Shown: positions 11,009 to 22,655 of the stretch, piece after piece
Position numbering within the stretch: the first letter of the stretch is position 1
Layout: every line of letters starts with the position of its first letter
DNA from: Phymatolithon calcareum
Taxonomy: Eukaryota > Rhodophyta > Florideophyceae > Hapalidiales
DNA length: 64,000 nucleotides
Direction of reading: 5' to 3'
NCBI GenBank assembly: GCA_977006965.1
Contig: OZ345353.1
Span: forward strand, 806,001 to 870,000
The notes under the pieces: generated by a model
What the model was told of the DNA's origin: nothing
Databases searched by the model: none
The model's input: the letters and a program-made list of their open reading frames with translations, nothing else
Translations under genes and position numbers: made by a program

Positions 11009-11221
11009 TAGCAAATTACCTGGCCATTTTAGTAATATACTCTTTATAAAAAACAAAAAGAGGAAATTACCGAGTTTGCCGTATTTGCTAAACTCAGGTT
11101 GCACAGATGCACTTATGATATGTCCATTACAGCAGCTGGGGCAGCTTTATTCTATATAGGCCTAAACAATCTAGAAATTTATTGAAAGTGGTACACTTGT
11201 TGGGCATCTGGGGCTCTGTTA
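11009..11221. other. Spacer between Helitron array and hAT element
   Basis: About 210 bases with no gene or repeat recognised. It separates the A base that flanks the Helitron array from the hAT target duplication. Confidence 0.5.
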
Positions 11222-11489
11222 CTCCCTTCTAGACATGAACATCCCGAACGGTCCTCGAGAGGGGTAGGGCGTGCCCTCTTTGCATCGCTGGACTTGCGAG
11301 AGGGCTTGAGCGGGCCTCCAAAAAACTGGAGAAAGAGATGGCTTTGTGAAGCCCTCGGAAGGGCCTCTTTGCCCTTAAAAGAAGGAGGACTTATATTTTT
11401 GAGCTGAAAATAATGCCCACAAAGTCCGTGAGTATCGTATCTTCAAAACGATTTCTGTAAATCATCTTTGCGGTTGCTGTTAACCGCTG

Positions 11490-12198
11490 TTACATCTCCC
11501 CGTCTTCTTTGAAACAAATACAGTTTTTGCGATCTACAAGTATCCTCATTTTTAGTCTGCCGCAGGTCGCTCCATAAAAACAGAGTATTGTGGGCCTTTC
11601 ACTGCATGAGGCACGCAGCCGTGCTTGGTTCAAGTATGAAACCAACATTTGCAACACCCTGCGATGCTGCGAATCAGTCACGAATGTCATAGAAGATTTG
11701 TGATGTACGTCGAAGAATGAGGTACGAGTGTCGTAGAAAGCAATTGGTCAACGGCCATATGGACACGGGAAGACACGTCAGTGGACACAGGCTGTTTTAG
11801 CTACATGGTGAACAGACACCAGGACCCGCCATTGTCGGGCCATCCGAGTCACACACCTAGAGACTCAAGCTCTTGTGACCCTGTATCTGCGATTCAAGCC
11901 GTTCGCCATGCGTTTGAGATAGATTTGCTTTACACCGCGCCACAACGGTCTAGATATAGCGACGTGAGCTTGCGAAAGAGCGAAAAAAGGCGGCGGGACC
12001 ACCCAGGCAGCATAAAAGGCTCATTTAGCTGCGAACTCGCAATTGTTTCCTTCTCAGGGCTTTTCTTTCAATCCACCCACGTTACCATCTGAGATCACAT
12101 AGAATTCCATTTTGTTTTCGATACAGGAGTTCTTTGCATATTGGCGAAGCGAGACGGATTTTTGTGTCGCATCCGGACCCGACCGTGAATCAATTACT
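11490..12198. other. hAT interior, no gene recognised
   Basis: This part of the hAT element left of the nested Harbinger has only short open frames on both strands (for example 11781-12092 plus). None resembles a known family, and none is supported by conservation within the window. Confidence 0.4.
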
Positions 12199-12506
12199 GG
12201 GGCCTTCCTGAAACACAAAATAAGACTCGACGTATTTGGGGAAAGCGTGACTGATTTTTGTGCTTTTTAACCCCTCTGTGATCTGAAACACAAAATTTTG
12301 CGCGCGTCATTGGTAAAAAAGACTGTAATTCTAACCGGGGAAGCGGGTTGGATGATTCCACTTCTAGCATCTCGGGTGGAATCAGTACATGCTGGCAATA
12401 CGGTCGAGCCGTGCAAGCAGAACAGAAAAAGGCCACCCAGATCCAACGCTAGCCGACCATTCCGCGCCATATCTCTCATTTTTCGCTTGCAAACGCACGT
12501 AAGATC

Positions 12507-13680
12507 ATGAGTTTGGCATTTCGTACTCTCATCATCCTCGCTATCATCCAGAGCCGCAGACCGGTGGCGCCGAAAAAGCTAATCAGGCAGATGTCGCCTC
12601 TCGAGCACAGAAACCGTGACCGGCGTATTACCCGCACCGCTCTCCATCAACCTTCGATGTCTGCGTTTGCTGTGCTTTTCGGGTCGGGTTGCGACCTGTC
12701 TCTTATCACCCTCACTGGATTCAATCATGATGCATTTCGCTATATTTTGGCGACGTTTGAGGCAGTATACGACGCTTTCACCGTAATCAACTGATGAAAA
12801 CATAAAACGACTTCCTCCGATCGCAATGCGAAAGGGACGGCCAAGAACGCTGACGGCCACCCACTCTTTGGGCCTTGTTCTGACATGGGCAAGAAGTAGA
12901 GGCTCTCATACGGTGCTGTGCATGATCTTCGGAATCACTGGATCTGTTTGCTCCCTGTTTTTGCGCTTCAGCCGGCGTGTTTTACTTCGTGTTTTGCGTA
13001 ACGACCAGTCAGCGGCGGTGAGAATGCCTAGTGACGCTGAAAATTCTGATTACAAGGAGGCTTTAAATTTCAAGTACTCATTGCTGACAGATGTGTACGC
13101 AACTGCTGACGGACTGAAATTGACATTGGAGCAGACCGGCGACGCTGTTATTCAGTGCATGTTTTATAATAGTTGGACTCATGATCACTACGTTTCCAAT
13201 ATTTTCGTTTTTGCACCAAGTGGCGTCATCATTGCATGCGCTCTAAATGCGCCAGGGTCAATGAACGACTCAACTATTGCAGAATGGGGTAATGTATATA
13301 GCAAGATCGAAGAAGCATACAATCGGTGCGGTGGGCGAGTTGTTGTCGACTCAGCATTTAGCCAAGCACAATATCCATTTCTGTGCAAGTCTTCACAAGA
13401 CCACGTTATCATCACTGACGACTTCAGTGAGATCGTTCGACATAAGCAGTCTACATCTTTGCGGAAAGCATCCGAGTGGGGTATGAGAGGGCTAAAAGGG
13501 TCATTTCCAAGGTTAAAAGACCGGATTCTCTACGAAGAACGCGGAGAGCGAAGAGCAATGCTTGCGACAGTTGTTCATTTTTTCAATTTGAGGGCGAGGC
13601 TTGTTGGGATGAACCAAAATCTTACCACGTTTATGCCAGAACTTAGCGTAGAAGCTAAGGGTCTGTTTTGGGGTGAGTAG
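12507..13680 (+). pseudogene. Harbinger DDE transposase with one frameshift
   Basis: The N-terminal part (12507-12780) ends in the family-like LITLTGFNHDAFRYILATFE. The downstream frame is entered near 12785 (ENIKRLPP, then RKGRPRTLTATHSLGL) and runs to 13680. Because the two parts fit the family in order but lie in different frames, a single indel at about 12780-12790 is the likely break; an intron cannot be excluded. Catalytic residues are visible in the DDE_4/HARBI1-type core: D in ATADGLKL, D in VVVDSAF and E in SEWGMRGLKG. WTHDHYVSN and ALNAPGSMNDS are strongly conserved family blocks. It would cut and paste the element with help of the Myb-like partner. Confidence 0.9.
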
Positions 13681-13954
13681 GATCTCAAAATTCCTCTTTT
13701 CTGATGTTTAGTTACTGCGAGATGACCGAGCAAATACTCGACATAAATTCAAAGACGCCACCAGCTACTGGCGTGATTAATCGTCACAGTCGAGAGCATA
13801 TCCAGTAGTATCCGTGGCGGGAGTGTGTTCAGCGGCTGAGTGTCGATGTTCGTTTTTCAAGAGCAACCATGACTTGAGCATCGGTTTATTCATTCTACAA
13901 TTAGACTATCACATGACAATCGTAACATAGTATTGAAGCCAAGAGCTTCAATGC

Positions 13955-14893
13955 TCAATTTTTCTTGCTGACGGAAACCATCATCATTTGCATTAATTTA
14001 TCATGCCTCTTATCCTCCCGATCACGCCTCGCTCTCTCGTCCGCTCTCTGTTCTGCACGTTCTTTCCGCTCTTCCTCTCGCTGTTCGGCACGATCCTTGC
14101 GCTCCTCTTCTCGCCGGTTTTGGTCTTGAACTATCTGTAATTTGAGAAGACTGGTCAGCTCTCCACCATCGCTAGTTTCTCTTCGCATTCCGGATTGCCG
14201 TCGACGCACTAAGGGACGCGGGAGGGTCTGTTGTCTCTCTCGCGACGAATTTTTCCCGTTTTCACGCTCACGCACGGATACGCTATCACCATTACTGTGG
14301 CCATCTTCGTCATCATTGCTCTTATCTTCTCCACTTGAAGTGCCACTAAAATCTCCACTTACATCCTCGCCTTCGCCAACATCCGCACGCCCCACCATTT
14401 CGTTCCAGATTGTCTTGGCCCTCCTTACCTCGGGAGGAATCGTGGGGTCGCCAGTAGGAACATGCGTGCGGCACAGGGAGTTGAACTTACGCCTAATCGA
14501 GTTTAAGGTGCGGCCCATGCGCGGATAGAACATCCCATGCTGTCGTTGTACATATTCCCATTCTTCCTTTCCTATTGGGAGAACATCTTCGAGTAGATCG
14601 AAGAGGCTATCAAGCTTTTTTTTGGAGAACCCGACACCACGACGGCCATTCTTCTTTCTCTTCTTGGCCGAAGTGCGATGCGAAGATGCGGGAATTGCGC
14701 GGCGGGAGCGCCCTGTCGTTTCAGGGCCAGACGGTTGTGGAGGACGAGGTCGACCTATGCGCGACAAGACAACGGCATGGGAAACATTGACAGAAAACGT
14801 TGGCTCCACACGATGAGCACTAGGCGCAAGATCATCTTCAGGAAGCGCTGAGTTGGCGTCTCTCTCCACCGCGAGTATCTCGGATGTCGACAT
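13955..14893 (-). CDS. Harbinger Myb-like DNA-binding protein (DUF6818 type)
   Basis: 312 codons from the minus-strand ATG at 14893 (MSTSEILAVE); an upstream in-frame ATG at 15025 would add 44 unremarkable residues. The N-terminal third is low complexity with a basic K/R cluster. Residues from about 95 to 165 form a Myb/SANT-like domain (FSKKKLDSLFDLLEDVLPIG, EWEYVQRQH, then RRKFNSLCRTHVPTGDP and PPEVRRAKTIW), as in DUF6818. An acidic/Ser-rich stretch follows, then a long E/R-rich coiled coil (EEERKERAEQR). The frame is intact. In Harbinger elements this protein binds element DNA and helps bring the transposase to the nucleus. It converges on the transposase with about 270 bp between stops. 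Confidence 0.85.
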   Translation of the reverse strand: MSTSEILAVERDANSALPEDDLAPSAHRVEPTFSVNVSHAVVLSRIGRPRPPQPSGPETTGRSRRAIPASSHRTSAKKRKKNGRRGVGFSKKKLDSLFDLLEDVLPIGKEEWEYVQRQHGMFYPRMGRTLNSIRRKFNSLCRTHVPTGDPTIPPEVRRAKTIWNEMVGRADVGEGEDVSGDFSGTSSGEDKSNDDEDGHSNGDSVSVRERENGKNSSRERQQTLPRPLVRRRQSGMRRETSDGGELTSLLKLQIVQDQNRREEERKDRAEQREEERKERAEQRADERARRDREDKRHDKLMQMMMVSVSKKN

Positions 14894-15198
14894 TCTTTCT
14901 CGAAAAGGCGAAGACCTGGATGCTTTGACTGAGCTCTCACATCCTGTACCGTGCTCGAGCGAACGATAGGAGAGGAAGGGGGCGCTTATGACGCAATAGT
15001 ATGCAATAGCCATGGGTGGAAGCACAGGCTAAATCCTAGCAGCTTTGACTACTGCTCATTTCGGAGAGCGGGTTGAACGAAAGCGAAAGGGAGATTGAAT
15101 GGGATGGAGATACATGAGCGCAGAAGGATCAAGTTTCAGAGAGCGGAGTGCCAGCTGTCCACGATTCACTGTAAATCTCGTTTTGAGACTGTACCAAA

Positions 15199-15233
15199 TT
15201 TTTCTCACTAGGGGGTGGCTCTAGTGAGAAAAA
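15199..15233. repeat. 13-bp-arm hairpin near the Harbinger end
   Basis: TTTTTCTCACTAG and its exact complement are separated by 9 bases. It lies about 95 bases inside the right TIR of the Harbinger element. Confidence 0.8.
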
Positions 15234-15329
15234 CTGCGTTTGCGACTACACAAAACGTGACAGTTGCCCAAAAAGTGACAGGTTTATTACGCACAAATCC
15301 CGTTTTTGTGTTTTCAGGAAGGCCCCACT

Positions 15330-16789
15330 AGTTGCCACCGACGGCGCTTAGTCATTATCTCTAGTTTGTCGTTGTGGACATTTTGGTGCTCCCCTGGATG
15401 ATTAAGTAGATCAGCTTAGGTGAAATATCGTTTATATTGTTTAATTTGTTACGTCCTCATTTCTTGTGTTATGTTGCAAAGATGAAGGAGTGATTGTTAT
15501 AATGTTAGTATTATCTCTTCGTCAAAGTACCTATGTACCTGTGGAGCGCAAGATTTACTGCTCCAGCTGAATCATCACTTCTTCTCCAATTGGTTGTCGT
15601 CAGTGTACAAGATGGCATCCGATTTCTTGTTGTTTACAGTTCTACAAGGGTATTATCTCTGTCTTGGTAAAAGGTCTATTGATTGGTTCTCCTTACATCC
15701 GCTTCTCTCTGGCTTGTCTTCAGCTTCTGGTCTTCTTGTCATCCTTACATACCGCTGGCATCTGTGTCACGCTCATGGAGCTCGGCGGCATCCCAAAATA
15801 AGCGCGAAAATTTATGTTGTTTTTATGCTTAAGGCACGTCACGGCCCCCGCCATATGCAGCGTTCCCGCTCTCAGGATTACATTATACCTCGAGACATCT
15901 CACCGGGTGATTACAGCATTACCTGGACACACCTGTTGATCAATTAAGAACGCCCTCAATACTCCTGCCGGAGGTCAGATGAGGATGCTCGAGCTGATTG
16001 GTGCACGGAGCTATTTTCGCCCCTAGCGCCTGATCCGCTTAACCGTGACATTTCGCCGAGCCAAGTGGGATTCGATCCATCTATTGATCATATGTGCCAT
16101 CATCCAGTTCATAGTGTAAGGAAAACCACTCAACAACGCGCTGATAACCGAAGCAAGAGGGGTTCCTTTTATATCAGAAATTCTTAAACATTCGCGCTGC
16201 TGTGATTTCCGTAATTTCATTTTACCTTAGGGCTAGATCGTTTGCTATCGAAGTATATATAAGTGGCACCAGCCACCCCGCCTTGATAAAGAAAGCAAGC
16301 TCACCCCGAGAACAGGACCAGCCCTAGCACTGTTACTCACTCTATCCAACTATCAACACATTTCACTCCACAGTACCCTATGGTTGTCGTCCTGAGTCTT
16401 TTGTAAATAATAACACTGCTGTATTATCCATCTATGGGAGTCTAATGCCCAGGTGCGAATGACTCCGTCGTGCTTTTTGCCATTTTCAGGATAATGAATT
16501 CTATTCTCGAATTACACATGATCACATGAGCTCAGTGTGGTTCCACTTTCGTGAAAAATAACTAAACTAAGAATTTGAAGGGTAGCGCTGCGTAAAAACC
16601 TTCTCCTATAAAATGGAAGCTATGTTGTAGGCGTCGAAAATCTCGACAGGGAATAAACGGAAACTGGTTAATTTAAGAATCACCTTCATTACAAAGTGTC
16701 ACAAGCCGTGTCATGTTTTACTTAGGGAAAGACCCGAACTTCTCAATGTAGTCGCCAACAATTAAAATACTCTCCAACATTTCAGGTGC
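15330..16789. other. hAT interior between Harbinger and transposase remnant
   Basis: No gene family is recognised. A TATATAAG box at 16254 is followed by C/A-rich sequence resembling an LTR or promoter leader, but I found no second copy or target duplication to support a solo LTR. Frames on either strand (for example 15594-15947 plus) have no recognisable domain. Confidence 0.4.
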
Positions 16790-18170
16790 TAGCCGTGAGC
16801 GTTTCGTTGATCAAAAAAAGCCGGCTTGACTAAACACACGTTCTGAAGGTGTGAACGTTGCTGTGGGGATGAAAACAACCCGCGCAATTTTGCCAACGCG
16901 GGAAAGTCAGATTCTCCTGATTTCCAGAATTAAAGCCGGCATTCCCCAGGCCTACCACTACTTGTAACACGATAGGCATTGTACTTTCCCAGAAGAGCAG
17001 AAGTGGCAGAGTGGATTTTGGCTTTCCCGTGATCAGCACGGAGAAGGAAATGAACATTTTGATTGCTCTGCTGCATTCCAGGATTATAAGAGGCTGTCAT
17101 GAGACCGCAACATTCCTAAATAGCTCGCAAGCCACGATGTACATTATTTGAAGGGTTTCTTCGTCAGAGACACTGTACGATGGCAAAGTACTCATGTGTG
17201 ACATTGTGCGGTATTCCGGCGATAGTAATGATGACACATGACATCAATGATCTGACATGCGTGAATTTGCATTATGATTCTCGCGTCTTTCTAAAATCAA
17301 GTTTTTCATGCAACTTGTCAAGGACTTTCATCAAAGGTGAATTGTCAACCTCATGAACGGCATCTTCATCCAAACATCTTGCGTCATCAGAATGGCTCAC
17401 TTCTTGAAATGGTAGAATTTCGTTAGCGATTGCTTAAGCTTCTGTCCAAGAAGACGTTGACTTTGAGAACACATCAATGTACTTATCAACTCGAAATCCC
17501 TCCTGAACTGCTGTTAACCTGACTTGTTCTTTGGCATGCCCATCATTGTCGACGGAAAAAAGACCAATTTTCTGACAATTCCATACTTTCGAGCAACACC
17601 GACCAAAAGTATTGACATTGCTTCCACTGTGTGTCTCCCATGCAATTGAATATACCCTAGCAGATGTGACCGATATTTCCAATCTACATCAATGAACGAT
17701 ACTGTTAGTGAGCAATACCTATTGCCACTGTTGTCTGTTCATGCATCTGTAGTGCCAGCCACAACTACAATCTTCTCTAGCATCGATTTAAGGTGCTCTG
17801 TCTCTTTTTCTTCGGCTTAGTGCACTCTACGTTGAATATCTTTTGCATCATTTCCTGAAAGCCAATATCTTCCACTATGCTAAATGGCATAGAGTCTCGA
17901 GCTATCCATGCTACCGAAACGTCAGTGGAGCTGCTTCGCCGTTGCTTCGAGTGCTTCGTGTTCTCCATTTTGTTAGAAGGCAATCCATTGGGCGCGCTAT
18001 TTTCTGTACTGCTTTCGCTGTTTCGTCACTGTACAGCTTGCTTTCAAAATATCGCAGAATGTTGGTCGCTCCTTTGCCATGAACGTTTTGCCTTTCGGCA
18101 AATTTTGCAACAGTACCGCCAGAGCAGCCTTTCGTCTTTGACGAGTACCCACGAATAAACAGGATGCATT
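16790..18170 (-). pseudogene. hAT transposase, heavily frameshifted
   Basis: Read on the minus strand, fragments occur in the right order in different frames. A BED-like finger segment (ERLLWRYCCKICRKAK) lies near 18100. VAWIARDSMPFSIVEDIGFQ lies near 17880. A catalytic-domain stretch (VVAGTTDA, then NRYCSLTVSFIDVDWKYRSH) lies near 17660-17770. The C-terminal dimerisation block (GKIARVVFIPTATFTPSERV then FSQAG) lies near 16820-16880. Stops and indels separate all of them. It belongs to the surrounding 11230-18466 element and encodes no active enzyme. Confidence 0.75.
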
Positions 18171-18474
18171 GAGTTTTCAGTGTGGGGCTGCCATCCGTCA
18201 GCGATGATAGGTTTGGAATGCCTCATGATTAGCAGTTGTTCACGTTCAATGATCACTGGTCCCGCAAAATCGGTTTGCAAATCCCATGCTCTCTTGTGTC
18301 ATAGCAGTACACGCTCGTGTTGTGGACAGTTGTGTCACATGATTACTGTTACCATAAGCCCTCGCGAGGGTTCCGAGAAAAATCGTGAGACGAGGGCCTC
18401 TCCAGGAAAATGAGGCCGTCAGAGGGCTTTATTCGGGGAGCGGCCCGATCGGAGTGTTCATGTTTACTCCCTTC

Positions 18475-20110
18475 GAAGACCTTTTTCTGCCAGAAGCTAC
18501 AGCTGGAGTGATGGTCAGCCGAGCTCAATTTTAAGTAGCAGATAGCTGAAATGCATGCTTTTCAGCTCTGCACAACAGCAAGTGACAAGCCTTTCAACAG
18601 TGAGTGCAACGCTGGAGCGGATTCTAGAGCTAATTTCGTCTCAAAAAGGGAAAAAACTTTAGCGTCGCTAGCAAACTGTCTATTAATCTTGTGAGGTAGC
18701 TTTCGCAATGTTTCCACTATATCCGTCCCATTGACGCATGAAATTCATCTCAATGTTGCAAAAGTGACCTTCTCGTGTGCGAAATTTACAATACGGATAC
18801 GCATCAGTGCATACTTGCACTGTATGTGTAACACTATTGTGCAATTTTCACCGTATTTGGGCAATTATGCATCATTTTATGTGTTTCTAGCGTCTCTTAT
18901 TAGCCAATTGCGCACCAGTGGTGCACCAGGATAACAGAAATGCGTGTTCTGGTTTTCTGCTTCCACGGCGAAGTACCTAGTTGCCGAAGAGCCGCATCAG
19001 TAGACATTTGGTAGATAAAGAGAGCTTCCCTCTCTTAGAGCAGCCCCCGGAGAGAGAGATAGGGGGAGCTACCTTAACGGAACCGACTTTAGAGAGAATT
19101 CGTCTTGCAGAATCCGTCTTGCTCCTTAGCGGTTTGTAGCTCAGACCTCATTTCATGCGCACGATGACTGACCCTTTTGCGTGTCATCTTGCGCGTCCGT
19201 GTGAATCACCGTCCGGTGATTGTCTGATCTTTCTCCTTCCTGTAGAAGTATCTCGCATCTGAGCAAAACTGTTGAGGAGTTGTGACCCTCTTGAGATCAA
19301 CGGCGTGTCGTAGAGACCTTGCTCTCGGGACCCTTCGACAGCCGATTAGCGCGGCTGTAACATTGGAATGATTTGCTTTCTTGGCTCAACGGCACAGTGC
19401 GCGTAGAACGTTTTCCAGAAAGAACAGAAGGACCAGACCGACAAAATGCTAACTATCCTATCACGATAGTTAGCTATCGCCCCACAGAATTCCTCACAAG
19501 AAGTGTGGACAGCCGCGATCGCACAGGTTCTCGAACTATCCGCTGTTGATCGGCCAGGACTGCTCCTGCACGCTTCGTTTCTATCTGAAACGTGTTGACA
19601 CGTTTGTTTTACATACGCTTCACCTCTGAAGCTACTGCTGAAATTTCCGTATTCTAGGTTACAAGTTTTCTTTTTTTCATACCAAGTTGAGCAACGAAAC
19701 CAATTCCTATTGTTCTTTAGTGTTGTTCATTTGGTCATGCTTTTTGCGTCCGTAGACTGTATTTACGAGCCAGTCGGCTCGTTTTGAGTTGCTGCACTAC
19801 AGATAGTTATACTCACTAATTTCACAACCTAAAAACATTTTCTATCATTTTCAGCGTACAATACGAAAGCAAACACTACGTACCAATTACTGTAGTGACG
19901 GAGAAATCCGGGGATTCAACTGTCTCGCTATACATATGTGAAACATGGACTTTTGTCTTTCGAAAATAGACAGAACGCTTCTTGACATGTGCATACCAAA
20001 CATGATTCTATTATTGATGATATAAATGTGTCCGAGCTGGTCTGCATTAGGCGATTACTTTGCTCACAACGATACAAATTATTCACCACCACACCTAATC
20101 ACTCGTAATA
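18475..20110. other. No gene recognised
   Basis: 1.6 kb without a convincing reading frame. It contains a 10-bp-arm inverted repeat (GCTAACTATC at 19448, complement ending 19474) and a small ACGAGCC hairpin near 19765. Otherwise I see nothing. Confidence 0.4.
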
Positions 20111-21410
20111 ATGGCAACCTCATCCAATGAAATCATCCCTTCTCGACAGGCTCAAATTGTTGCAACGAAATCATAGCGCAAGACAGTTATTTATTGGATG
20201 ATTTCTGAAGTGCAGCACTCAGAAACAGCCAATCGAATTACGTCCAGAGCAGTCAAGCAATTCCCCAAGATATTTAGTGGACAGGATCGGGCCGATTGGG
20301 AAAAAGCGCGTGATTAGTGGAGAAAGCGAAATCGAATTTTGGACCTATTCCCCGATCCATCAGATAATGCCATGACATTTGGAAGTAGACGCATCCGTGG
20401 TCCAGCAAAGAGGAGGAGTCAGCTGAAAGCATTCCGAAGTCGTGGAAGAAGGCGTGCAATGTGGGTGGAATACGTTCAGAAGGACTTGCTGCCATAATAT
20501 GAAACACTTTGTGCGGCTCTTGTCAAAGTTGGCCGTGAAATGCTCTTACAGATTGCATTTCAAACAGTTTTGGATCCTGAGTCTCCATTCTCCGTTGCCG
20601 AGATTGAGGAAAACACTGGAAGGCCTATCTCGAAAATACTCAATTATGATTGGCTACAGGCATTTCTCGACCGGACTAAATTTTTTCTCGAAAAAAATCT
20701 GGTGCACTGGCCCGTAGCACTGCATCAACTCAGAGCAGCTGACTGCATATCATCTTGGACTATTAGAGCGCGACTTCCAGGATAGTGCAGTGGACGAGAA
20801 TATGGTGGAAAATATGGACGAAACCCACTCTTTACTCAATCAAGAAAACCACCAAATGTTCGGGTTTATTGGAAATGACAATGTTTTATATGCAGAGGCT
20901 GTTTCCGGGAGCGAAGGGATTACAGTTGTATTATGCACCTTGGGAGGAGTCAAAGCGAGACTGGAAGCACCGTTCTTAGTTTTTATGAATCAGAACTCTA
21001 ACTATCCAATCCAGGTTGTTCCTGATAATATGCCAGGGATTTCATATCAGTACGGAAAAATGGGAGGGATGGGCAAGACAGTTTTTAACCAATGGTTGAA
21101 TGAACCACGGGCTATCGACAAGGACCTTGCTGGATGTACACGCGTTATTTTTATAGACAACGCGTCGGGCCATAATGAGACTCCGCAACAACTCGAAGCA
21201 CTGAGTTATATCTATACGAAGATACGTAAGCTGCCAGCAAACAGTACGCATCAATCTCAATCATTGGACTCGCTTGTAATGAAAAGAATAAAAGATGTGT
21301 GGCCGGCCAAATGGGAGGAGTATAAAATGCGTATAACTCAAGCAAATGATTGGTTTAACGGATCCAACAGATCAGGGACGTTGAAAACCCCGGAAAGGCC
21401 TTTTGTTTGA
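20111..21410 (+). pseudogene. pogo/Tigger-type DDE transposase, decayed
   Basis: From ATG 20111 one frame is interrupted by three in-frame stops (near 20174, 20315 and 20495) and continues to about 20785, where the frame shifts. 20790-21410 is then open. This second part is a DDE_1 domain: first aspartate in VENMDETHS, second in VIFIDNASGHN, third in THQSQSLDSLVMKRIK, with LPANSTHQSQ as a typical family block. The spacing fits pogo/Tigger transposases. It differs in sequence from the copy at 4639, so it is a separate lineage. No TIRs were located. Confidence 0.75.
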
Positions 21411-21790
21411 AACTTACGAGAGATTGCGTCGAAAAGGTGAATAATATGAAGCACTCAAACAACCTTTCATATCGCGTACGGAAATAAAACGTAGTCGAAT
21501 AGCGCTCGATGTCGCTGGAACGTGGAGGGTGGAGCAGTTTTTCGCTCAAGTTCAAAAAACAGTGACTTGTATAGGTTGACAATCTGCTTGTCTCACGTTT
21601 TCTCGAACGGCTAAAACAGCACCGAAGCACATGCTAACTGTCGGGTTAACGGCTGTCATTTTTACTGACCGCACCGTTCGAAGTCAGCAACATCAGTTGA
21701 TATGCAAGGAACACAGGGGCGCTGTGGGTGGTAGTTTTACAGAACTCAGCAATTGATGGGGCATACTGTCGACAATTTTTACCTCTTCCG
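21411..21790. other. No gene recognised
   Basis: 380 bases downstream of the pogo remnant, probably its 3' flank; nothing distinctive seen. Confidence 0.4.
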
Positions 21791-22130
21791 GAGGACTGCG
21801 CGCCATGGTCAAGGCGCGCCGCCGCGCTCCGTTTCATTTCTATCCCCTGCCGCACGCTACCCGTCGCTCGCCGCCGCTCGACTCATTTCCATCCCTTGCG
21901 GCTCGCCGCCGCTCTCCGGTCCATTTCTAGCCCGTTCCGCTAGCTCGCGGTCGCTCGCCAAGGCGCACCAGTGCGCTCTGTTTCATTTCCGCTGCCGGTT
22001 GGCCACTAACCGTCGCCCGCCGTCGATCGCCGTATTTCGATCGCCTGCTGCTCATTCGTCGTCGCTCGCTGTCGCTCGCCTCTTTTCCATCACCTACCGC
22101 CAGCTCTCGGCTGCTCTCCGCCGCTCTTAT
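21790..22130 (+). repeat. GC-rich degenerate minisatellite
   Basis: About seven imperfect copies of a unit of roughly 45-50 bases alternating TTTCATTTC-like and CGTCGCTCGCCGC-like blocks. It is much richer in GC than its surroundings. Open frames across it in several phases result from its composition. Confidence 0.75.
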
Positions 22131-22329
22131 ACCCTCGACAAAAAGCCCCTCCACTTCTACGTCTGGCTTCGAAAACATTAAGGAAACCTCTATCAACGTT
22201 ACGATTAACCACAATAATGAGTACGTAGAACGTCCTCAACTTCATTTTAAAATAAAGTTATAACTCAAGAAACCGATCCGAACTTAAGACTTGTGGTACA
22301 CAAGTAGCTCCGTTGTACACACGCAGCTC

Positions 22330-22480
22330 CGTTAAGAATGTTAACACACGTTTCAAATAGTGGAGCGCTGAGCGGGAAAGACATCTGTGAGTAGGAATGA
22401 CATCAGCCAATAGTGGGCCTTTATTTTCGCTCCAGCGGGAATGACATCTCTGAGCGGGAAGGACATCAGATCATATGCTC
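22330..22480 (+). repeat. Short GGGAA-GACATC motif cluster
   Basis: Four variants of GAGCGGGAAAGACATC (also GGAATGACATC and GGGAAGGACATC) within about 110 bases, spaced irregularly. No promoter or gene is evident nearby. Confidence 0.5.
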
Positions 22481-22655
22481 GCCCTCGCACGATTATTTTC
22501 TCCCCATCCCGTGTGACCACCCACCGTGAGAACTTTTACGGTGTTATTACTGAACTATAAATTTAGAAACAAAATCTCAGAAAGTTTTCATTTTTTCTCT
22601 TTCAATTGTATTCGAGTATTTCTGTAAACGGCATTATGATTGCATTCCAGTCTAG

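Larger units (their letters stand above)
12199..15326. mobile_element. PIF/Harbinger transposon
   Basis: Termini GGGGCCTTCCTGAAACACAA (from 12199) and the complement of GGGGCCTTCCTGAAAACACA (ending 15326) match except for a one-base length difference. ACT flanks both sides (12196-12198, 15327-15329), a 3-bp duplication as in PIF/Harbinger, although the usual target is TWA. Two genes converge inside: a DDE transposase (plus) and a Myb-like DNA-binding protein (minus), the standard two-gene layout of this superfamily. Length is 3128 bp. Confidence 0.92.
11230..18466 (-). mobile_element. hAT transposon, 7.2 kb with nested Harbinger
   Basis: The ends TAGACATGAACATCCCGAAC (from 11230) and the complement of TAAACATGAACACTCCGATC (ending 18466) form a TIR of about 25 bases with a few mismatches. 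CTCCCTTC is present immediately outside both ends (11222-11229 and 18467-18474), the 8-bp target duplication diagnostic of hAT. A decayed hAT transposase lies on the minus strand (16790-18170). Subterminal regions at both ends contain GCCCTCG/CGAGGGC-type motifs. A 3.1-kb Harbinger element is nested inside; without it the hAT is about 4.1 kb. Confidence 0.85.

Noticed and set aside
15950-16450. Solo LTR with a TATATAAG promoter
   Set aside because: The composition looks right, but I could not find matching TG/CA ends with a 5-bp target duplication or a second copy.
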